A stretch of 64,000 nucleotides of DNA from an uncultured Duncaniella sp. (GCA_910578515.1 CAJTQR010000001.1:186001-250000); one strand, 5' to 3'. Shown: positions 35,874 to 44,779, numbered from the stretch's first letter. Program-made: numbers and translations. Notes: generated by a model from the letters alone, not told the origin.

Positions 35874-37445
35874 ATGATTAGACTATTATCCATTCTTACA
35901 CTCGGCATCATTATGACAGGATGCTTAAATCAAAGAGTAATACGTTTTGCAGACCACTCATGGACAGTCAATGAAGATTTCGGGCAACTCATAAATAGCG
36001 ATACTACTTATCGATTTACAGTAGGGGAACGACTGATTCCTGTTGACATGCCGATAATCTGTTCGCAAGACTCGGTGAACCGTTATCCTGGCATGAAGGG
36101 ATTCATATATGATATCCTTCACACCGCTGGACTTGACAGTAGTGAAATACTTTTCTATGCTCCCGCCATGCAACTTATGTTTGTAAAAGTAAATGATAAT
36201 TTTGAAGGGGTTAGACCATACGGAGTGACATCAGACCTGCGCGAACCGTCAAAACTTATCACTTTCTTTACCAGTGAGAATAATCCTGAACATTGGAAAC
36301 GACAACCTATGGAAATGCATACTTATTCATACCTGACCAAAAATAAAAAACAATTTTTAGTAGTTGATATTTTTGACTATGGGGATGAAGAGATTGCTCA
36401 GATTCAAGTGAATCAAACAAAAACAAAATCAACGGATAAAATGCGTATTCCTTTTACGCCGTTTTATACTCATGATATCACTGATATGAATCATCTTTTA
36501 TTGTGGTCATCAGTTGTGGATTGGCATAAATCTGTGGCAGTCGCTAATTATCAGATTGGTAATGAGGTAAAGGTCCTACGCGATAAGAAGGCATATGCAA
36601 TCTATACGAAATTAATAACTCGTGCGGATTCCTGTTGGATAACAGGTAACAGCGTTAATGCATTGGAATATTTTAAGGATGCATTCAAATTCTATAATCA
36701 TATCAGACCCCGCGATGTTTACAATGCAGCATGTGCTGCTACTGAGATTAATGATACGGCTACAGCTATAGCATTACTCAAAAGTAACATTATGCACTTT
36801 CCGTCTTGGTATTTTTCTATTGAAGCTGACGAGGATTTCAATGCTCTGCATGAACATTGCGGATGGAAAGAAATAGTCGATTCGATGTCTGCGCGCAGCA
36901 ATAGAGCAGAAGTTGGTTTCGACCGTCCCCTAAAGGCGAGACTTGAAAGAATCTTCAAATCAGACCAAAACGTGCGCTACCGATTCATAAAGGCTAATGG
37001 TGCTAATCCTCGGGATTCGGTACTTGTAGATTCTATCCTTGCAGAGATGCAGGAAGTTGACCAGCAGAATTTGGCTGAAATAAAAGATATTATCGCTACC
37101 AACGGTTGGGTAGGGAAAGATAAAGTAGGTTCAGCCTGCACTGTAATATGGCTTATAATTCAGCATAGTGACATCAATACACAAAAAGAGATGTTGCCAA
37201 TATTTAGGTCGGCTGTGGCTACGGGAGATTTAGATGCATCCTCAGTAGCGATGCTTGAAGACCGTATTATGGTCGCGGAAGGTAAGCCTCAGATTTATGG
37301 GACCCAGCTTCATGAAGATGAGAATGGAAACTTGATACCACATCAGCTACAATCCCCCGAACAAGTGGATGATTTTAGACGACAAGTAGGTTTGCCTCCG
37401 TTGAGTGAGTATCTGAAGGATATGCAAAAGAAATATGGGAAGTAA
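35874..37445 (+). CDS. Large hypothetical lipoprotein divergent from rprXY
   Basis: A 523-residue lipoprotein: MIRLLSILTLGIIMTGC is a signal peptide with lipobox MTGC. The next residue is Leu, then Asn and Gln. The mature protein is soluble and periplasmic or outer-membrane-attached. Around residues 240-310 a TPR-like stretch is visible (WITGNSVNALEYFKDAFKFYN and YNAACAATEINDTATAIALLKSN). The C-terminal 120 residues include DKVGSACTVIWLIIQHSDINTQKEMLPIF and resemble the DUF6624 type found in Bacteroidetes (tentative). Its promoter is next to the putative RprY repeats, so it is a likely target. Confidence 0.75.
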   Translation: MIRLLSILTLGIIMTGCLNQRVIRFADHSWTVNEDFGQLINSDTTYRFTVGERLIPVDMPIICSQDSVNRYPGMKGFIYDILHTAGLDSSEILFYAPAMQLMFVKVNDNFEGVRPYGVTSDLREPSKLITFFTSENNPEHWKRQPMEMHTYSYLTKNKKQFLVVDIFDYGDEEIAQIQVNQTKTKSTDKMRIPFTPFYTHDITDMNHLLLWSSVVDWHKSVAVANYQIGNEVKVLRDKKAYAIYTKLITRADSCWITGNSVNALEYFKDAFKFYNHIRPRDVYNAACAATEINDTATAIALLKSNIMHFPSWYFSIEADEDFNALHEHCGWKEIVDSMSARSNRAEVGFDRPLKARLERIFKSDQNVRYRFIKANGANPRDSVLVDSILAEMQEVDQQNLAEIKDIIATNGWVGKDKVGSACTVIWLIIQHSDINTQKEMLPIFRSAVATGDLDASSVAMLEDRIMVAEGKPQIYGTQLHEDENGNLIPHQLQSPEQVDDFRRQVGLPPLSEYLKDMQKKYGK

Positions 37446-37554
37446 AATCTGTGATTTGAATAAGGGCGCAGGAAGTTTTATGCAGTCATTTCACATTATT
37501 GCAGAGTTTCCTACCATAATTTTTGTACCATATTGATATTTCGAAAATATGATT

Positions 37555-37562
37555 TAACTTTG
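37555..37562 (+). promoter_or_regulatory. Promoter of the AraC-family gene
   Basis: TAACTTTG with a TTG at 37533-37535, spacing 19. The ATG follows at 37588. Confidence 0.65.
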
Positions 37563-37587
37563 CGGCAGAAAGCAAAATAAGCCTCAT

Positions 37588-38496
37588 ATGGAAAAAACTC
37601 GTATAAATTTTGACTCGATTGATGTCTATAACAAACTCTATGGGCTTCCAACATTGCATCCATTGGTTACCGTAATTGACCTGAAACGCGCTACCAATAG
37701 TGTCAACCATGTTGTGGTCAATTATGGAGTGTATGCTTTGTTCCTAAAAAAAGGTGTGAACTGTACACTAAAATATGGTAGGAAGTACTATGACTATCAG
37801 GAAGGGTCAGTGGTGAGTTTCGCTCCAGGGCAGATAATCGAGGTGGATATGGAGAGAGATGAAATAGCACCGGACGTTGTTGGTCTGATGTTCCATCCTG
37901 ATTTAATATATGGAACTCCTTTAGGAGAGAAAATATCGTCTTTCGGATTTTTTAATTATTCACAGATGGAAGCTCTACATCTGTCGCAGGATGAGCGTGA
38001 TATTTTCCTTGATTGTCTTGACAAGATACAAAAAGAACTTGAACATCCCGTAGACCATCACTCTGCATCCCTTCTTTCCGTTAATATTCAGGTCCTCTTG
38101 GAGTATCTACATCGTTTTTATGACCGTCAGTTTATAACTCGTCATAAAGTTAATTCTGATGTACTCGCCCAATTTGAACGTGAACTCCATTCGTACTACA
38201 ATAAACCGAACGGGAAAGACGAGCTCCCTTCAGTAGCCTATTTTGCAGATAAAGTAAATCTGAGTCCAGGATATTTTGGCGACCTAATCAAAAAGGAAAC
38301 CGGCATAACCGCACAGGAAATGATTTCAAAACATGTCGTATCAATGGCAAAGCATCGCCTCACGGTTTCTAATGAGGATATAAGCATAATAGCATACGAT
38401 TTAGGATTCCAGTACCCGCAGCATTTCAGCAGACTGTTTAAACGTATTACCGGACAGACTCCGAAACAGTTTCGTGATACGATATCGATAAATTAA
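37588..38496 (+). CDS. AraC/XylS family transcriptional regulator
   Basis: A 302-residue cytoplasmic regulator. The N-terminal half is a cupin-like sensor (YGRKYYDYQEGSVVSFAPGQIIEV). The C-terminal 100 residues have the double helix-turn-helix: VAYFADKVNLSPGYFGDLIKKETG and ISIIAYDLGFQYPQHFSRLFKRITGQTPKQFR. Ligand and targets are unknown. It stands alone, convergent with the HD-domain gene. Confidence 0.92.
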   Translation: MEKTRINFDSIDVYNKLYGLPTLHPLVTVIDLKRATNSVNHVVVNYGVYALFLKKGVNCTLKYGRKYYDYQEGSVVSFAPGQIIEVDMERDEIAPDVVGLMFHPDLIYGTPLGEKISSFGFFNYSQMEALHLSQDERDIFLDCLDKIQKELEHPVDHHSASLLSVNIQVLLEYLHRFYDRQFITRHKVNSDVLAQFERELHSYYNKPNGKDELPSVAYFADKVNLSPGYFGDLIKKETGITAQEMISKHVVSMAKHRLTVSNEDISIIAYDLGFQYPQHFSRLFKRITGQTPKQFRDTISIN

Positions 38497-38527
38497 CACA
38501 TTATACATCTGATAATTAATGCCATTA

Positions 38528-39166
38528 TCATTTACCTAATACTCTCCTTACTTTAGCGTCGATATCTGCCAATAATTCAGGCATCACGGTTCGTTTAACC
38601 AGATTCTCCGCATAATCAGTCATGCTATGGGCTTCGTTTGTGCGGAGAAACTTCGGATTCAGCCCGAAGCTTCCCAAACGATACCGGTCAAGTGCATCGG
38701 CATCCTTGAATATGGCATATTGAGTGAGTGCTGTTTTCTTATTTTTACAAAAGTTTTCTCTGATATTCTGTATGCCTAATTCATCGTCAAGGTCATGGTA
38801 ACGCATGAGGTATGAGGTGATATCATGATGTATGATATCGGAATGTTGCTTGCAGAAATTTGTATAGTACACAGCAGCTCTCGCTCCATGCCCAGTATCA
38901 AGATAGTCATCTTCTCTACGGGTGTCATGAAATATTGCAGCATGTGCTAAAGGTTCTAAAGAATCCTCGTCATCACCAAATATCTTTTCGCCAAGCCTCA
39001 GAGCAAACAGAAGCACCCTTTCGCAATGATTCCATGCATGAATTTTGCTGTCGGGCATATTGAATTCCACACATTCGTACATGTAGCGTCTCCATTTAAG
39101 AAATAAATTTCGTGTGTATGGAGATAGTTCGTTTAAATCTGCATCAGTTATAATTGGCGTATTCAT
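38528..39166 (-). CDS. HD-domain phosphohydrolase
   Basis: A 212-residue cytoplasmic protein with HD-superfamily metal ligands: His in HAWNHCERVLLFALRLG, His-Asp in AHAAIFHDTRREDD and a downstream Asp in IFKDADALDRYRLG. Such proteins cleave nucleotides or phosphate esters, but the substrate cannot be read from the sequence. The gene runs divergently from the Fur-type regulator and convergently to the AraC gene. Confidence 0.82.
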   Translation of the reverse strand: MNTPIITDADLNELSPYTRNLFLKWRRYMYECVEFNMPDSKIHAWNHCERVLLFALRLGEKIFGDDEDSLEPLAHAAIFHDTRREDDYLDTGHGARAAVYYTNFCKQHSDIIHHDITSYLMRYHDLDDELGIQNIRENFCKNKKTALTQYAIFKDADALDRYRLGSFGLNPKFLRTNEAHSMTDYAENLVKRTVMPELLADIDAKVRRVLGK

Positions 39167-39280
39167 ATTTATTGGGTGAGCTTCAAGTTTGAGATGCTAA
39201 GTTATAAAAAAATAATCCAAAGTAATATCTTGTTTGCATGTTTTCACATATTATACCATCCGTCACACAAAAATTATTAC

Positions 39281-39288
39281 TAATTTCG
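39281..39288 (+). promoter_or_regulatory. Near-consensus promoter element before the Fur-family gene
   Basis: TAATTTCG differs from TAnnTTTG at one base and ends 4 bases before the ATG at 39293. If used, the mRNA would be nearly leaderless. Confidence 0.4.
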
Positions 39289-39292
39289 CGGC

Positions 39293-39751
39293 ATGAAACA
39301 AGAGGAGATAGACCGTCTTACAAGTTTGGCAGGTATTCGACCCTCCCCGGTGCGCACTTTGTTGCTTCGGGCTCTCGATGAATCAGGCAGACCAATGTCA
39401 TCTCAGGAACTTGGGGACGTATTAGAGACTGTAAATCTTTCGTCAATTACACGTACTTTGGCATTGTTTGTCAAAGTTGGTCTTGTACACTCAGTTGAGG
39501 ATGGGTCTGGAGCCGTACGTTATGAAATTTGCTATTCGGTAGGTTCCCCTCATAATCATAACGACCTTCATCCTCATTTCCATTGTGTGATGTGCGGACG
39601 AACCTTTTGTTTTGACCACATCGCAATACCTGAAATTGATATCCCCGATGGTTACGCGCCACTTTCAATCAATTTTGTAATTAAAGGACGTTGCCCCGAG
39701 TGTGATAGACGTCACGCGATGGCAGATATAAAAAAAGAATATGATTGCTAA
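39293..39751 (+). CDS. Fur-family transcriptional repressor
   Basis: A 152-residue metal-dependent regulator. The winged helix is in the first 75 residues (MSSQELGDVLETVNLSSITRTLALFVKVGLVHSV). The sensor half has the His-rich HNHNDLHPHFHCVMCG and the structural zinc cysteines CVMC and CPEC. The metal specificity (Fe, Zn or peroxide sensing) cannot be decided by reading. It overlaps the NUDIX gene by 11 bases and probably heads a three-gene operon. Confidence 0.9.
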   Translation: MKQEEIDRLTSLAGIRPSPVRTLLLRALDESGRPMSSQELGDVLETVNLSSITRTLALFVKVGLVHSVEDGSGAVRYEICYSVGSPHNHNDLHPHFHCVMCGRTFCFDHIAIPEIDIPDGYAPLSINFVIKGRCPECDRRHAMADIKKEYDC

Positions 39752-40268
39752 GGATAACAGCGAAGAGATTTTTCCTATTGTTGATGAAGATGGCATAGTG
39801 CTTGGTTCCGCTACTCGAGGAGAGTGTCACAGCGGTTCTAAATTGCTGCATCCGGTAGTGCATCTTCATTTGTTTGATAAAGATGGTAAACTATATTTGC
39901 AGCGCCGCCCGGAGTGGAAAGATATTCAGCCGGGAAAATGGGATACAGCAGTGGGTGGACATGTGGATTTTGGAGAAAAGATTACAGCAGCCCTTCATCG
40001 TGAGGCAAAAGAGGAGTTGGGCTTGGAAGATTTTGAAGAAATCTTTATTGCCTCTTATGTTTATGAATCAGACAGAGAAAAGGAGCTTATCAATGCTTTT
40101 CGTACTGTGACAGATTCGTCTATAGAGCCTACAGAAGAACTTGACGGTGGCAGATTCTGGGGTTTGAATGAAATCCGTGCTAATCTCGGAAAAAATATCT
40201 TTACCCCTAATTTTGAGTATGAGTTTATTAATCTACTCAATAGTGATGTGCCATCAAAAAAAGATTAA
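39741..40268 (+). CDS. NUDIX hydrolase
   Basis: A 175-residue cytoplasmic hydrolase. The Nudix box is complete: GHVDFGEKITAALHREAKEE followed by LGL (G-x5-E-x7-R-E-x2-E-E-x-G). The opening PIVDEDGIVLGSATRGECHSGSK resembles the isopentenyl-diphosphate-isomerase-like subgroup often called YfcD-type. The substrate is unknown. It overlaps the Fur-family gene and precedes a dihydrouridine synthase by 7 bases. Confidence 0.9.
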   Translation: MIAKDNSEEIFPIVDEDGIVLGSATRGECHSGSKLLHPVVHLHLFDKDGKLYLQRRPEWKDIQPGKWDTAVGGHVDFGEKITAALHREAKEELGLEDFEEIFIASYVYESDREKELINAFRTVTDSSIEPTEELDGGRFWGLNEIRANLGKNIFTPNFEYEFINLLNSDVPSKKD

Positions 40269-40275
40269 TGAGAGA

Positions 40276-41199
40276 ATGATTAAGATATTTGCTGCGCCAC
40301 TTCAAGGATATACTGATGCTGCATGGCGGCATTTTCATGCCGAAATATATGACGGGATAGATTCATATTTTACTCCGTTTTTACGTGTTGAGAAAGGCGC
40401 TATGCGTTCGCAGGACATAAAGGCTATCAATTCATCGCTTAATGTCAATCAAAATCTTATACCACAAATAATATTCCGTGACATCAATGAATTTGAGATT
40501 CTTACCGATACACTTGTACAGAAGGGATATAAGTATGTGGACCTGAATCTCGGCTGTCCTTTTCCCCCGCAAGTCAAGCATGGGAGGGGTGCGGCTGTTA
40601 TTTGCAATGAGACATTACTTAGAGAACTTTCGGAACGCATCAAAAAACATAAAGAGATAGAGTTCTCGATAAAAATGCGCCTTGGCGTTGATTCTCCGGA
40701 TACTTGGAGAGGAGCGATTGAAATACTGAACGAGACTCCACTCACACATATTACCATCCATCCTCGCATTGCCCAGCAACAATACAGTGGAGATTTATAC
40801 ATTGAGCAATTTGCAGAATTATTGAAAATAAGTAGCCACTATGTAATTTTTAATGGCGATTTAACCTCCAACTCTGAAATCACCAAACGCTTGTCACAAT
40901 TTCCTTCACTCGCCGGCATAATGATAGGACGAGGTTTATTGAAGCGACCTTCTCTTGCATTGGAGTTCAGAAATGGAGAGGAGTGGGATGAAAATAGACG
41001 TATACAATTGTTAGTTAAATTCCATAATAAACTATTTGAGCATTATAAGAATAACCTATGTGGTGACACACAGATACTCTCCAAAATCAAACCTTTTTGG
41101 GAATATCTGGAAGACGAGATTGGACGCAAAACTGCGAAAGCAATCCGTAAAGCGACGTCATTAAACAAATATCTTTCAGCAGTCAGCATGGTTGATTAG
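40276..41199 (+). CDS. tRNA-dihydrouridine synthase (Dus family)
   Basis: A 307-residue FMN enzyme that reduces uridine to dihydrouridine in tRNA D-loops. The start MIKIFAAPLQGYTDAAWR is chosen at 40276, since the upstream frame lies in the NUDIX gene. Family motifs are DLNLGCPFPPQVKHGRGAAV with the catalytic Cys, SIKMRLGVD, ITIHPRIAQQQYSG and GIMIGRGLLKRP. Cys in GCP is the general acid. The specific position modified is not decidable. Confidence 0.92.
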   Translation: MIKIFAAPLQGYTDAAWRHFHAEIYDGIDSYFTPFLRVEKGAMRSQDIKAINSSLNVNQNLIPQIIFRDINEFEILTDTLVQKGYKYVDLNLGCPFPPQVKHGRGAAVICNETLLRELSERIKKHKEIEFSIKMRLGVDSPDTWRGAIEILNETPLTHITIHPRIAQQQYSGDLYIEQFAELLKISSHYVIFNGDLTSNSEITKRLSQFPSLAGIMIGRGLLKRPSLALEFRNGEEWDENRRIQLLVKFHNKLFEHYKNNLCGDTQILSKIKPFWEYLEDEIGRKTAKAIRKATSLNKYLSAVSMVD

Positions 41200-41291
41200 C
41201 ATATTATGGAACATCAGTACGTTTTTTCCATAATAGAGGGAGTTTTCAAAATAAAAAATCCGGATAGGTTGGAAGTATGATTGGAATTATG

Positions 41292-41299
41292 TAACTTTG
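41292..41299 (+). promoter_or_regulatory. Promoter of tRNA-Arg(CCT)
   Basis: TAACTTTG with TTGG at 41269-41272, 19 bases upstream. The tRNA begins 65 bases downstream. Confidence 0.65.
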
Positions 41300-41363
41300 C
41301 ATTCCAAAACATTATCGGTCGCATCGTTTTGATTCTATTTAGGTAATGTTTTTCTAAATATAT

Positions 41364-41435
41364 GCCTTGGTAGTTCAATGGATAGAATGGGAAATTCCTA
41401 ATTTTCAGATAGGGGTTCGATTCCCCTCCGAGGTA
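41364..41435 (+). tRNA. tRNA-Arg, anticodon CCT
   Basis: A 72-base cloverleaf can be folded: acceptor GCCTTGG with CCGAGGT, D-stem GTTC with GAAT, anticodon stem GGAAA with TTTTC around loop TTCCTAA (anticodon CCT, reads AGG), T-stem AGGGG with CCCCT around loop TTCGATT, discriminator A. CCA is not encoded. A prophage integrase follows 210 bases downstream, so the 3' half is the likely attachment core. Confidence 0.92.
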
Positions 41436-41454
41436 CTAAAGACGATTTAACTTT

Positions 41455-41505
41455 AAAAGGCAATAAATTATAATCAGTTGATTTATAGTTTGTTGCCTTT
41501 GTTTA
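41455..41505 (+). terminator. Terminator between the tRNA and integrase
   Basis: AAAGGCAA (41456-41463) pairs with TTGCCTTT (41493-41500), with AT-rich inner pairing and a TTT-rich tail. Confidence 0.65.
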
Positions 41506-41610
41506 ATTGGCGGTGGCTCGCATATTTTTACTTGAACATACATGGCATTTTCAGTCGTTTTTGATGATTTTTGTTACTTTTTAGCTACCCGCAAATCAAA
41601 AAATTATCAT

Positions 41611-41618
41611 TACATTTG
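41611..41618 (+). promoter_or_regulatory. Promoter of the integrase gene
   Basis: TACATTTG matches TAnnTTTG, 27 bases before the integrase ATG. Confidence 0.5.
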
Positions 41619-41645
41619 TGGTCGATAACCCAACCTGATTAACCC

Positions 41646-42863
41646 ATGGCTACAAATAAGAATTTAAGGTCGGACAATACCTATATGATAAGTACCGACA
41701 GCACTGATAATCCCAAATTAGGTGCAAAACTTCTACGTAATGGCAAGGAAAGCCTGTTCATAGATATATACCTTGGTTATGTAGGTGCGGTAAGCGCTGC
41801 TGGTAAGCAGTATATGAAATCCATCAGACACCGGGAATATCTTAAGTTATATCTCTGGAGCAGCCCCAGGAACAGGGAGGAGAGGCAGTTGAACAAAGAT
41901 ACTCTTGAACTTGCCAAACAAATTAGATTTGAAAGGGCTCAAAAGCTTCTCGACAGCATAGAAGGATATCGGTTAAAGAAGGACAGGGATATTAATTTTC
42001 TGAACTACTTTCAATCATATATCGACAGCTACACGAAAAAAGATATCAGGGTGGTGGAGCTTGCGTTGAGACGGTTCAAGGAATTTCTTGCGGAGAGTAA
42101 GGAATATTACAATTATTCGGATTACATACGCCCGAATCAAATTGACCGTGATATGATGGAGAAATTTGTCGATTTTCTCAATGGCAAGTGCCATGGCGAA
42201 GGGGCGAAAACAGCCTTCTCCCGATTCAAGAAGGTCATCCGTTATGCCATGGATGAGGGAGTGATTGTCAAAGACCCTTGCAGACATGTGACCATCCGTG
42301 TAGATGAGTGCATTATAAAGAAGGATGTATTGTCAATGGAGGAGATTGTTCAGCTGCTGTCTACCCATTATCCGGGAGAGAACCCGGATATCAGGAGAGC
42401 TTTTGCCTTGAGTTTGTACACGGGGATGAGGTGGTGCGATGTAAGAGACCTTACATTCGCCGATATAGATTATTCAAACCGGCTGCTCCGTTATGAGCAG
42501 AACAAGACCAAAGGACGAAGTGCCAGCAGTGGGGTGATGATTCCTCTTAATGATGGGCTTCTACGGTTGATTGGGGAACCTGATGATAAGGATAGGAATA
42601 GCCCGGTATTTCCGTTGCCATCTCATACGATGTGCTTGAAGGCTTTGCGGCATTGGGTGTGTAAAGCGGGAATCAACAAGCATATAACATGGCATTGTGC
42701 CCGTCATTCGTTCGCGCTTAATATCTTGAACAATGGAGCGAATATAAAGACTGTGGCAAGCCTATTGGGGCATAGTGGATTGAAGAATACAGAAAAATAT
42801 GTGAGGGCTGTGGATGCCCTGAAAGAAGCCGCCATCAACAGCCTTCCTGAACTGGATATTTGA
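41646..42863 (+). CDS. int: Phage integrase (tyrosine recombinase)
   Basis: A 405-residue integrase of the Bacteroidetes phage/ICE type. A SAM-like core-binding domain (residues about 110-210) precedes the catalytic domain with the Arg in LYTGMRWCDVRDL, His-x-x-Arg in WHCARHSFAL, the third His in LLGHSG and the Tyr nucleophile in TEKYVRA. It sits next to its probable target tRNA. Its 3' end overlaps the convergent cassette gene by 29 bases. Confidence 0.95.
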   Translation: MATNKNLRSDNTYMISTDSTDNPKLGAKLLRNGKESLFIDIYLGYVGAVSAAGKQYMKSIRHREYLKLYLWSSPRNREERQLNKDTLELAKQIRFERAQKLLDSIEGYRLKKDRDINFLNYFQSYIDSYTKKDIRVVELALRRFKEFLAESKEYYNYSDYIRPNQIDRDMMEKFVDFLNGKCHGEGAKTAFSRFKKVIRYAMDEGVIVKDPCRHVTIRVDECIIKKDVLSMEEIVQLLSTHYPGENPDIRRAFALSLYTGMRWCDVRDLTFADIDYSNRLLRYEQNKTKGRSASSGVMIPLNDGLLRLIGEPDDKDRNSPVFPLPSHTMCLKALRHWVCKAGINKHITWHCARHSFALNILNNGANIKTVASLLGHSGLKNTEKYVRAVDALKEAAINSLPELDI

Positions 42864-43374
42864 CATACTGCACTGTCATGGTTTTAGCCAACGAAGAGGC
42901 ATATTTTCTCATTTTCGTCTTTACATCTGAATCTGCTGAAAATGGGATTGAATAGGTTAGGTCAACGTGTGCTGGCTTATCCACATCTGGGTCATTCGTA
43001 TATACATTAATATTTCTGTCGACATAATCTTTACCATGCATTGGAGAATATATCACCATGGCGGAGATATGCTCATTCTCAAATGTGTGATTGTTTCTAG
43101 CTATCTCTGGGTGTGACAATGAACCAATCGCACGGAATGTCTGTCCATTCATTTGAATTTCGGCACCAATGGTTTGGCACTCTTCCAGCCCCATGTATCG
43201 GGACCGGAACATGGAGACCTCACGCCCATCAGGCTTTGGCAACAAAGCCTCACGCTTCACTTTGGGCTCTTTCCCGTCTTTTAATGATATGTGTAGCGGA
43301 GAGAACAAGACTCTGTAAAATGTCTCGTCATCACGGATATTCTTTTCAACAAGCACTCCTGATTTCTCTTCCAT
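42835..43374 (-). CDS. Unknown protein, third gene of the leftward cassette
   Basis: A 179-residue soluble protein not recognised. Features are DDETFYRVLFSPLHISLKDGKEPKVKREALLPKPDG near the start, then a folded middle (GAEIQMNGQTFRAIGSLSHPEI), and YSPMHGKDYVDRNINVYTNDPD. There is no signal or membrane segment. The start is placed at 43374 (MEEKSG), giving a 29-base overlap with the gene upstream. An ATG at 43497 would need a much longer overlap. The tight overlap implies translational coupling with its two partners. Confidence 0.72.
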   Translation of the reverse strand: MEEKSGVLVEKNIRDDETFYRVLFSPLHISLKDGKEPKVKREALLPKPDGREVSMFRSRYMGLEECQTIGAEIQMNGQTFRAIGSLSHPEIARNNHTFENEHISAMVIYSPMHGKDYVDRNINVYTNDPDVDKPAHVDLTYSIPFSADSDVKTKMRKYASSLAKTMTVQYVKYPVQEGC

Positions 43375-43885
43375 ACAATAAATCGATAGCTTTCTTAAGA
43401 GCATCTGGAATAGAGCGGAAATCTGTGTCTTCGCCATCAGAATCAAAGTTCTCACCATCTTCATATTCCGTAAAAAATCCAATTTGTGTTTTCCCAATTT
43501 CTAATGACACCAATCCATACACGGAAATTAAATCCATAACAATTGAGCCGTAAGGAGTTGGGGTAATATCTTCTGGAGACAAATATAGCGCACAGTCTTC
43601 CGAAAAAAGGGTGTCAATAAATTTATAGCTATTTTTTATGACTCTCTCAGGAATAGCAGATGCTCCATATCCATCCCAATTATATGTTAATTGGCTCAAT
43701 TCGCTAAGCTTATTCTTAACAGCAGTGACTGGTGTATTCATCGAGAAATCCTCAATGAGCCTAATCATTTTGCTGAACGACTCTGTATTGTCGGCATACA
43801 TATCTGTATGGGGTACAGTCACAGAAACAAATTGCTCAAAAAAAGATTGGTCAGGTATTGCGTAGGATGGGAGTACGGCTATCAT
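43346..43885 (-). CDS. Unknown protein, second gene of the leftward cassette
   Basis: A 179-residue soluble protein. The segment NWDGYGASAIPERVIKNSYK and the following PTPYGSIVMDLISVYGLVSLEIGKTQIGF match a pattern I associate with uncharacterised proteins encoded next to TIGR04255 genes (from memory, not searched). It overlaps the TIGR04255 gene by 4 bases and the third gene by 29. A function cannot be given. Confidence 0.75.
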   Translation of the reverse strand: MIAVLPSYAIPDQSFFEQFVSVTVPHTDMYADNTESFSKMIRLIEDFSMNTPVTAVKNKLSELSQLTYNWDGYGASAIPERVIKNSYKFIDTLFSEDCALYLSPEDITPTPYGSIVMDLISVYGLVSLEIGKTQIGFFTEYEDGENFDSDGEDTDFRSIPDALKKAIDLLYGREIRSAC

Positions 43886-44676
43886 AAATGAATCATTTTT
43901 AAAGTTTCCTGTGACAATATGTCTTTCAACATCGATTTATTTTCCTCGTGTCCGAAATCTAGTCTGCTATTCATGAGCGGGTCACACATTGAATTTTCAA
44001 ATGATTGCTGGGATAAAAGAAGCATCGTATTCCCCGTTATGCGTATGACTTTCTGTTTGTCCTGGTTAAAAACTCTGATAGAAATATTTCCAATGTAGTC
44101 ATAGTCGTCCTTTTTTGAATGGGTGTTAAGACTATAATCAACCAAGTCGGAATCCAATATGTTTTTCGGTAAATTTTTCGATTCGCTGTTAAACAAGAGT
44201 GTTGGCTGATATGCAGAATCAGAGTCAAAATAAAATTCATCAATAAACATCACGCCAACTCCGACAAGATTGATATTCGGATTTATTTTTGAAACCACAG
44301 AAATAGCCTCAAGAACTCTGCACTTAAACTCATTCCACTTCACATACTTTACAGTATTGTAAGTAAGCACTGTGGTTTGAGGTTGCGGCAAAGCTTGGAT
44401 TATATCTCGGGTAATTCCGTCTTCAAAAGATACAATCTTGAATCCACGCTCTTTCGTCTCACATACATTCGTTTGGTCGAGTTGTTGCGAGACATGAACA
44501 CCTTGAATATTCAAAGATTCAAACTTTTGGAACTTATTACGCAATGCGCCGTTTTCACCCACTAGATTCCGGTAGTCTCCAATTTCTGCTATTTTAGGTG
44601 AGAGAATAAAAGATACTACAGCCTCTTTAATGGAATGTTCCTCTGATATAGTATGTAGGGTGCCTATATTAGCCAT
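43882..44676 (-). CDS. TIGR04255 family protein
   Basis: A 264-residue cytoplasmic protein. The opening EEHSIKEAVVSFILSPKI, the middle VLEAISVVSKINPNINLVGVGVMFIDEF and the C-terminal LDFGHEENKSMLKDIL follow the pattern of the sporadically distributed TIGR04255 family (P-I-x-E-A near the N-terminus and a conserved R-x-G-x-R-Y/F-like middle). The function of that family is not established. It is the first gene of a three-gene unit with its own promoter at 44772-44779, in the integrase-proximal position where phages carry genes expressed in the lysogen. Confidence 0.8.
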   Translation of the reverse strand: MANIGTLHTISEEHSIKEAVVSFILSPKIAEIGDYRNLVGENGALRNKFQKFESLNIQGVHVSQQLDQTNVCETKERGFKIVSFEDGITRDIIQALPQPQTTVLTYNTVKYVKWNEFKCRVLEAISVVSKINPNINLVGVGVMFIDEFYFDSDSAYQPTLLFNSESKNLPKNILDSDLVDYSLNTHSKKDDYDYIGNISIRVFNQDKQKVIRITGNTMLLLSQQSFENSMCDPLMNSRLDFGHEENKSMLKDILSQETLKMIHL

Positions 44677-44771
44677 ATATTTCTGAGCGTAGGGTTAAAA
44701 ATAGAGCCTATAACTATCCCTAAACATAAGGGAACACTGGTTGGTTCAGTTGAAATGAGTTATAAGCTTTG

Positions 44772-44779
44772 CAAAGGTA
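44772..44779 (-). promoter_or_regulatory. -7 promoter element of the three-gene cassette
   Basis: The reverse strand reads TACCTTTG, 96 bases before the TIGR04255 start. It indicates expression independent of the repressor gene. Confidence 0.6.
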
